A stretch of DNA of 64,000 nt, from NCBI RefSeq assembly GCF_048773025.1, contig NC_133544.1, forward strand, positions 496,001-560,000. The letters run 5' to 3'. The DNA comes from Camelus bactrianus. Its lineage: Eukaryota > Chordata > Mammalia > Artiodactyla > Camelidae. The translations under genes and the position numbers were made by a program. Positions 57,058-64,000 of this stretch are shown here, one piece after another (the stretch's first letter is position 1; the number at the start of each line of letters is the position of its first letter). The notes under the pieces were generated by a model. That model did not search any database. It was not told where the DNA came from and saw nothing but the letters and a program-made list of their open reading frames with translations.

Positions 57058-60000
57058 TTCATGACCACTGTGAGTATGTGCCTCAGCTCGTTTCCTGCTG
57101 GGATGCAGGTGCTCCACCACCACTTGGTGAACAGAGCCCCTTCTCCATTAGGTTGCCTTCGCTCCAGGCGAGCTCTCAGAGGTGTTCCTGGGCAGCGAGA
57201 GTTCACTCCCTTATCTGAGCTCCTTTGGTGCTTCTAGAATGTTCTGCCACTGAGGGGGACATGCAATCAAATGGCCTTCAGCCATCTGCAGAAAAATTAT
57301 TTCTAACAGAATTTGCACCCAAACCAAGGATAAAGTGTAAAGGTAGAATAAAGGCATCCCCTGACAGGCAAGATCTCAGACAACGTCCCTCCAGGCATCC
57401 TCTCTCAGGAAGACAGCAGACGGCCTTTGGACCTGAACTCTCCACGTCAGCTGCCTGCGCCCCGGCCGATCATGGACTCCAGCCACCGTCATTGTGCCAG
57501 TCACTTCTTTACGACAAATCTCTTTCTAGATACAGATACAGACCGTATACACAGAGGTAGGGGTACATCCTACGGATTCCGTTCCCCTGGAGACTAACAC
57601 ACCCTGGGGCACAACGCAGTCTTCTTCCAACCCACAGGAGCCGACTGACTCCAGAGAGGATGGGAGGGCAGGTCCACGGCACTCAGCAGCGTTCCTGAAG
57701 AGGGGGTCTAAACTGCACTGGAAAGCCAGCTCAAGGGCCCAGCATCGATGCTTAGTTAAGTCTAAAGCACGTGCTTCCACACGTACAACGTGGGAACGTC
57801 CAGTTACACGCACTGGGTCTGTTCACAACGCAGCGCATTTCCTCCTAAACGGTACATCAAGTGATTGAGCCTCGTAGAAGGAACAGCATCCTGGATTAGA
57901 ACGGCAGCAAGTGTCACAAACCTGCTGGAAAGCAGAGTGGATCCCTCCCGCGGGCGGCCCCACTCGGCTTGCTCACTGGCTGCCCAGCACTCGAGCTGCT
58001 CAGAAAGGCACCTTCGTGCGGTCCTGCTGTGAGGAGCATGAGCCGTTCTCCACCTTCGGAGACAAAACGCTGGCTTCCTGTAAGAAAAAATATGGTGCTG
58101 CCCAGGGTCCTTGCGCTTCGCCTGGCCGTGTGGGTGAGCTTCCCCCGTCAGGATCTGTGGCACCAAGTTCACCACACGGAGCAGAGGGAGGCGGCCCAGG
58201 CCAGCCAGCGCGTTCCAGAGCCACGTCCCGGCCCTCTCCGACCCTCTCCACGCCCTCGTCTCTGGCTGCTGCGCTTCTCAGTGAGGGGCTGGGGGACGCA
58301 CACCTGACGGCAGCTTGTCAGCTGAGCTGGAGCCTCAGCCAAGGGACAGCCTTGGAGCAGGTGGGCCCTGGAAGAAGCCCCCGGGACACAGGAGACTGGG
58401 GCTCAAGAAGGTGGCTGTGCCCCCAGTCCCAGGTGAGTCCCCGGGAGGCACCCCATAAGTGAGGGTCCTTGGCTTCACACGGGGCAGAACTCAAGAGCAA
58501 GCCGTGGGTCAGGAAGAGTAGGTTACTCAGACAGAGGCACACTCCGCAGACAGAGCGCGGGCGTCTCGCTCAGCAGGGAGAGCGGCCACGCGGAGCGGGG
58601 GCGCTGGTTCCCATGGGCTCAGTAGCGTCGCATGCTAACTAGTGGGGGGATCGTTCCAGCCGCCTTGGGGAAGGGGCAGGGGGTCCCAGGACGTGGGCCA
58701 CCACCCACTTGTTAGCCTTATGGCCAGCCTCAGAACTGTCCTGGCCCCTGTGGGCACGCCATTCACCAGGCTGGTATGTTACAACGAGCCGACAATGAAG
58801 CTCAAGGCCAACTGGAAGTCAACTCTTCCACCATCTTGGGCCTCAAGATCTATTGGGGGTTGAGTCTCCCACCGTCTCCGTGCTAATTGCTGTGTCATTC
58901 CTTTAATGGCGGTGCCCTGCCCCCTTCCCTCCTGTCCCCCCCACGCAGCAGACCTCAGCGGCAGAGAAACCTGTGAGCCCCCGGGAGTGGTTTAGCACAA
59001 ATCCTCTCCCGGGGCCGCAGCCTTCCGTTGCTCCCTGACTCCTCTGGACCCCTCTCGCTCCCCACACCTTCCTCCAAGGGGGGCTGCGGGCTCCCGTGCC
59101 CATCAGCCGCCAGCCACTGGGATAAGAGCGTCAGCACCCAGGGAACGGCGGGAGCAAGGCCCAGCCAGCGCCTTGGCCCCACGTTGGCTAACTCCGTCTG
59201 CGGCTCTCGCCCAGGGGCCGTCCTGCATTTCCTCCTCCTGGAAACGCACAGCCTCCCCGCACTGGTCAACAGCTCCATCCTCCAAACACAGACTCAGCTC
59301 CTCTCCCTGCTCCAGCACAGGGCGCACCCGCCAAGCAGCCTGCCTGCCGTCCTGGTGGGTCTCAGCCCAGGCTGGTCTCTGCCGTGGGAGGTAGGGTGCA
59401 GCAGGAGTCAAGACACCAATCCCTACTCTGCCTCCGTCACACTCCATGTGATGGGCCTGGAGGGGCAGGCTTGAGTGTTACTGATGGCGCCCCAGTCATA
59501 AAACTCTGCTTGGACGGGGCACGGGGAGGGGGCTTTCTGATTAAAAGATGCAGGCTCAGGGAGCTGAGAAGTCAGGGGTGTGGCCCAGCAGGAGCCCCAG
59601 GAGCTGCCCTCCCGCCTACACGGTTCAGACGGATACCTCCAAGGAGACCGCTGGAGAAGGCAGTGCTGGGGGAGCCGCCTGCTGACACAGGCATGAGCTG
59701 AGCGTGGGGACCCGAGCCCTGCACACCTCCACACGGTCCGTCTAATCCATACAACATGGACGCAAGGGTCGTTTTGAGCTGCAGGCAATTAAAAAAGCAG
59801 ACACAAGGCAATCTCTCCGCCTCCTGCCTTTTACAAGGCAAAGCAGGGCGATACCTGAGGACACAGCAGACCCTTATCAGCACCTGTCAGCGCCTGCCCT
59901 GCGAGCCTGCCTCACTCCCTCTCCCATTAACCCACGTACCTACCTTCCCCGCTACACTGACCAGAGACACAAAGTCCCTCTCTTTGCCTTCACCCTTGCC

Positions 60001-60356
60001 TACAACTCAAGTCCTTTAGTTCGGGTCTATACACCCAGTGTTAACCCCCTGCCCCCGTACTCATCCAGGGCACCCTCTGTTCCTATCTTCTAATCACTCT
60101 GGGAGATGCTTTTTTCAGAAACCTGAGGTGGAAGGGGGAACTGGCCCCCTCTTCTACAAGAGCAAGCCTCTCCCCGACCTGACAAGGGGCAAGCCAAGTC
60201 TGAGACTTCCTACGGTGAGAGCCCTGGCAAAGAGGAGGGAACGTGCACAGGGAGGTGTCCATCAGCCCTGCAGGAAGACAGCCAGGCAGCTTCCACCTCT
60301 AGCTACCTCCATCTGATCCCTGTCCAGCCGGTACTGGGAGTGCCAGGAGGCACTAG
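57058..60356. other. Gene-free upstream flank of unit 3
   Basis: Near-identical to 35,426-38,724. No gene is seen. Confidence 0.5.
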
Positions 60357-60620
60357 AGATCTGTGTTGAGGCAGGAGTGCAGAATGAAATGGGGATCCGA
60401 GCTGGGAGGACCAGGGTGCACTGCAGATCTGTGCTGGGAGGACCAGGGTGTAGAGCAGTTCTGTGCTGGACGACCAGAATGCACAAAAGATCTGAGCTGG
60501 GAGGACCACGGTGGAGAGAAGATCTGTGCTAGGAGGATGAGGGTGCACAGAAGATCTGAGCTGGGAGGACCACAAGGCACGGGAGATCTGAGCTGGGAGG
60601 ACCAGGATGCACAGGAGACC
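60357..60620 (+). repeat. 32-bp tandem repeat, about 8 copies (unit 3)
   Basis: Same length as in unit 2, but the first copies carry the unit 1 variants ('ccagggtgtagagcag', 'gtgctggacgacc'), plus one private copy ('ggaccacaaggcacgggag'). Confidence 0.8.
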
Positions 60621-62208
60621 ATCTACAGCAACCAGCCCAGGAAGCCGCCTGCTCCCCACACGGCAGACCTGCAGGAAGTGAGACCTCTACCTCCAGTGAA
60701 AGTCCAAGAAGCCGAACAACCTGTAACAGCACCCCCATGCCCAGCAGGGGTGTGACCAATAACCGACAGCGTCCATCATTTTGTCCCTGTGTCCGGCTTA
60801 GGACCCACATGAGAAAGCCGGACGTGCCCCCAGCCATCACAGGGGCGCCTGCATCTCGTCCCTGGTCCAGCTTCCCCAGCCCACCGCCCCATCACGCACC
60901 ACGGAGCTCGCCCTTTTTCTCTAAAGAACCTTTCTATACACAGAAAATATTTTAATAGATTAACATACTATTTATTATACGCTATGCATACATGTATTAG
61001 AAACACATGTCACACACGTGTGTCTGTGTACAGTAACGCTGAACAGTACATACACGTAAAAAAACCGCGAAGCTCTCCCGCGTCCCTGCCTGCCTGGAGG
61101 CTCTGCCAAGCCCGGTGCTGGGTGTGGACGCCCTGGCTGCACCAGCTCGGAATAATCAGGCTCTCCTTATCCTGTTAAAGCATTTTCAGCAACTTAGGAG
61201 ACACAAGGTCTCATGACAGTGGCTCACAGTCGCTGTTAAAAAGCAGCCCCAAATGCATCTTGGGACCTAGACACAAGCGGAGACGAAGGTGAAGGTGGCG
61301 GAGTGGGTCTGAGCAGGGGCGGTGATCCCCGGAGGAAGCGAGCAGAGCAGGGGTGGCGGGCGGTCCTGTGGGGCCCAGCAGAGCGCCTGGGCTGGACTCC
61401 GCTCTGTGCAGGCCGGAAGGGGCGCAGCACGCATGTCGCCCACCCAGCCCTTGTAGGACACGTGCCCGGGAAGCCCCCTTCCCCACCCGCGGCTCTTCTG
61501 AAGTGGGCACTGCGTTGTCCCCCAGGGACCCTGATGCTGCAGGCACAGAACAGCCCAGGGGTGCGCACGGGGCTTGGAGTGAGCTGCGGCACTCCAAGAC
61601 AGGAGAAGCTGAAGGTCCCCGCCCCACTCCTGGGGCACACGCAGCGGTGGAGGGCCTGCGCCCTATTGCTCAGCCAGACAGCCTTCTTCCAGCCCCAGAG
61701 ACCACCGTGAACTCTGCAGCACAGAAGACAGCTGCTGCTGGGGAAACAGCTTCCCTCTGACCTTGCGTGTTACACCGCCCTGCGGTCAGAGATGGGGGAC
61801 AGGGATGGAGCCACGGATGGAGGGAGAGAAGAGGCTTGGACCCAGAGGAAGACAGCCACCCACCCAAGAGGCCGTGCTGGCAGGCGGACAGGACAAAGCT
61901 GGGGTTAGGCTGCAGCCTGTGCCCACCGCACTCACCAGAGAGGAGAGAGGTGACCACTGGCCCTGGGAGGACCGGGGGCTCAGGGCGGAGGCCGGGTACC
62001 CCAGGCAACAGTCAGCCAAGCGGGCAGCACCCCTGTGGGAGGTAGGGAACAGGTGACCGCCGAGACTCCCACTCTCAGCCCAAGGTCCCAGGACACCACT
62101 CGCCCCACCCCCGGGCACCCATGTGAGACGCCTCTGCTGTGTCTGGACTCCCCCAGGTGATCTGAGACAGAAACCACCCAGAGAAAAGGGAACTTCAGGA
62201 AGCAGGCA
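60621..62208. other. Gene-free region upstream of the candidate I-gamma exon (unit 3)
   Basis: Counterpart of 17,306-18,889. Mosaic of unit 1-like and unit 2-like variants. No gene is seen. Confidence 0.4.
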
Positions 62209-62424
62209 GTGCCACCGGTTTCAGTCCTGTTCTTAGTGTTCGCAGGGTTGCGGGCAGTCAGCTCACATCTACGGGAATCCAGCCAAGAAATCCTAGGAAC
62301 TGGGGCTGCAGGCACAGAGATCAGCCTGGAGGAGCGCAGGTGCCTGGGGCCAGAGGAGGGAAGGGGTGGCGGCAGCACGGATACCCAGGCTGCAGGGGAG
62401 CCACCTCCATGGCTTCCACCTTCG
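62209..62424 (+). promoter_or_regulatory. Candidate I-gamma exon end and donor, unit 3
   Basis: Same CTTCG/GTGAGTGC donor (exon end 62,424) about 225 bp before the 45-bp array. Evidence is as for unit 1. Confidence 0.3.
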
Positions 62425-62649
62425 GTGAGTGCAGCCCAAGAGGAGCAGGGGCAGAGGGAGCGCAGGGGGGCATTGGAGGGGAGGCCCCACCTCAGGGACC
62501 GCACAAGGCTCCAGGAGCAGCTGAGTAGAAGGCTGGGAGCTGGTGGGCACAGGCAACCGTCCCACCACCTGGAAGGTCCAGGGACCAGGGGAGACTTCTG
62601 GGGACACTGGGGACACAAAAGAGGGTGAAGGTACCCCAAGGACGAGGAG

Positions 62650-63012
62650 CCCTGCTGGGAGGGGCCCAGGGTGGGGCTCCAGGGAGAAAGCCAGCCCTGC
62701 TGGGAGGGCACCAGGGTGGGACTCCAGGTAGAAAGCCAGCCCTGCTGGGAGGGCACCAGGGTGGGACTCCAGGGAGAAAGCCATCCCTGCTGGGAGGGCA
62801 CCAGGGTGGGACTCCAGGGAGAAAGCCATCCCTGCTGGGAGGGCACCAGGGTGGGACTCCAGGGAGAAAGCCATCCCTGCTGGGAGGGCACCAGGGTGGG
62901 ACTCCAGGTAGAAAGCCATCCCTGCTGGGAGGGCACCAGGGTGGGACTCCAGGGAGAAAGCCAGCCCTGCTGGGAGGGCACGAGGGTGGGACTCCAGGGA
63001 GAAAAGCCAGCC
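62650..63012 (+). repeat. 45-bp G-clustered tandem repeat, about 8 copies (unit 3)
   Basis: Closely follows the unit 1 array, including first and last variant copies, but two copies shorter. Confidence 0.88.
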
Positions 63013-63264
63013 CTGGGGATAACACAGGGGTCAGGGAGTGGAGTGGAACTACGCTGAGGGCTCTGCGTTGCCCCAGAAGATCAGAGGCTGCCAAGGGCCA
63101 GCACCAGGGACAAAGGTCAGGGAGGTTGAAAGTAAGAGGTGTCAGAACACCTGGAGGTCAAGGAGGGCAGCCCCAGGCGCTCTAAAATACATGGAGCTCG
63201 TGCACATGAGCAGAAGCCTGGGAGTGGATGGGGGCAAGAAGCTAACTTGGAGTTCAAGAGTATT

Positions 63265-63735
63265 TGGAGCTTGTGCAAGTGAGAGGCCACTGAAGGGCAG
63301 GAGGGCAGGGGGACAGCCTCAGGGGTTCAAGGGAGCTGGTTGAGCTTGTGCAGGTGAGCAGAGGGCTGCGAGGGCAGGGGGCAGCCCCAAGGGGCTCCTG
63401 GGAGCAGGTTGAGCTTCTGCAGGGGAGCAGACGGCTGGGAGGGCAGGGAGCAGCCCTGAGGGGCTCCAGGGAGGAGGTTGAGCTTGTTCGGGACAGCAGA
63501 GGGCTGGGAGGGCAGGGCGCATCCCCAGGGGCTCCAGGGAGCAGGTTGAGCTTCTGTAGGTGAGCAGAGGTTTGGGAGAGCAGAGAGCATCCCCAGGGCC
63601 TCTAGGGAGCAGGTTGAGCTTCTGCAGGGGAGCAGAAGGCAGGGAGAGCAGGGGGCAGCCCCAGAGGTTCCAGGGAGCTGGTAGAGCTTGTATTGCTGAA
63701 CAGGGGGATGGGAGGGCAGGAGGCAGCTTACAGAG
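63265..63735 (+). repeat. Very short S-gamma, 68-bp repeats, about 7 copies (unit 3)
   Basis: Seven GAGCTT-bearing repeats counted (near 63,267, 63,342, 63,411, 63,480, 63,548, 63,616 and 63,685). Flanks on both sides match those of units 1 and 2, so the array is complete but contracted. Confidence 0.85.
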
Positions 63736-64000
63736 GTCCAGGAAGCCAGTTGTAATTGTGAGAATGAGCAAAGGGTCCACACAACAGCGGGGCTCCCCTG
63801 TAGCTAGCGGATTAAAGCCCGGACCTAAGGTACAGCCACACGAGGAGCTGAGCCAGGTTGACGGCTGTGGGGATGGTCAGAGGGGCCAGGGCTGCTCCTG
63901 GCCAGTGTCTCCTGGGACAAGGGTCTCAGAGGCTGCCAGTGAGCAGGGGGCTGAGGTCAGAGGACAGGGACATGGGAGCTACAAGCTGGGGTGGCGTCAG
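63736..64000 (+). other. Start of the intron before a third IGHG CH1, cut by the window end
   Basis: Matches 22,133-22,401 of unit 1 with several substitutions. No exon is reached. CH1 of a third IGHG gene is expected about 667 bp beyond the end if spacing is kept. Confidence 0.6.

Larger units (their letters stand above)
50861..64000 (+). repeat. Tandem IGHG duplication unit 3, cut by the window end
   Basis: It repeats units 1 and 2 up to the intron between the switch region and CH1. By position relative to unit 1 (offset 41,599 at the window end), the CH1 exon of a third IGHG gene should start about 667 bp beyond the window, so no C exon of this gene is visible. Its 5' part is nearest unit 2, while downstream of about 60.4 kb it is mostly nearer unit 1. 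Confidence 0.88.

Noticed and set aside
1-64000. IGHM, IGHD, IGHE or IGHA exons, JH or V segments
   Set aside because: No Ig exons other than the two gamma sets were recognised on either strand.
1-64000. Retroviral or other LTR-type elements
   Set aside because: The interspersed repeats I could name are LINE-1 and Vic-1 SINE; no paired LTR-like ends or capsid/envelope-like frames were noticed.

Overview
This window is part of a camel immunoglobulin heavy-chain constant locus (IGH), read in the direction of transcription on the + strand. The genus Camelus is indicated by three things: camelid IgG gamma exons, a 35-residue Pro-Gln/Pro-Lys hinge of the type known from dromedary heavy-chain-only IgG2, and camelid Vic-1 (tRNA-Ala-like) SINEs. 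No other host protein gene is seen.

Layout. Positions 1 to about 8.4 kb are a graveyard of LINE-1 copies: an old L1 with younger L1 and Vic-1 insertions and a scrap of 5S rRNA. From about 8.4 kb the sequence is a head-to-tail array of units about 21.65 kb long. Unit 1 spans about 8.36-29.23 kb, unit 2 about 29.23-50.86 kb, and unit 3 runs from about 50.86 kb to the window end. Each unit contains, in order: L1 debris, a nested LINE/SINE cluster, about 3.3 kb of gene-free DNA, a 32-bp tandem repeat, a candidate germline-transcript (I-gamma) exon, a 45-bp G-clustered tandem repeat, a 68-bp AGCT-containing switch (S-gamma) repeat, an intron, and then the IGHG exons CH1, hinge, CH2, CH3 (secreted end), M1 and M2. 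Unit 3 is cut off about 0.67 kb before its expected CH1.

The two complete genes make the two classes of camelid antibody. Unit 1 (23,068-26,607) is a heavy-chain-only gene. Its CH1 exon is open, but the splice donor behind it reads AT instead of GT, so the VDJ exon should join directly to the long hinge. Its CH1 has also lost the cysteine that would bond a light chain. Unit 2 (44,746-48,225) is a conventional IgG1-like gene with an intact GT donor, that cysteine, and a 19-residue hinge. Both have intact Fc exons, a secretory poly(A) signal, identical membrane exons and a membrane poly(A) signal.

The most notable observations are the broken donor and lost cysteine; a new N-glycosylation sequon in CH3 of the heavy-chain-only gene, at the FcRn face; hinge growth by a 6-bp repeat; an LPGG lower hinge in the conventional gene; very unequal switch-repeat lengths among the three units; a near-identical tract between units 1 and 2 that stops about 100 bp before CH1; and duplication junctions that lie inside L1 sequence. 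All calls come from reading the sequence by eye. Family knowledge is used for names, and no alignment or search was run.
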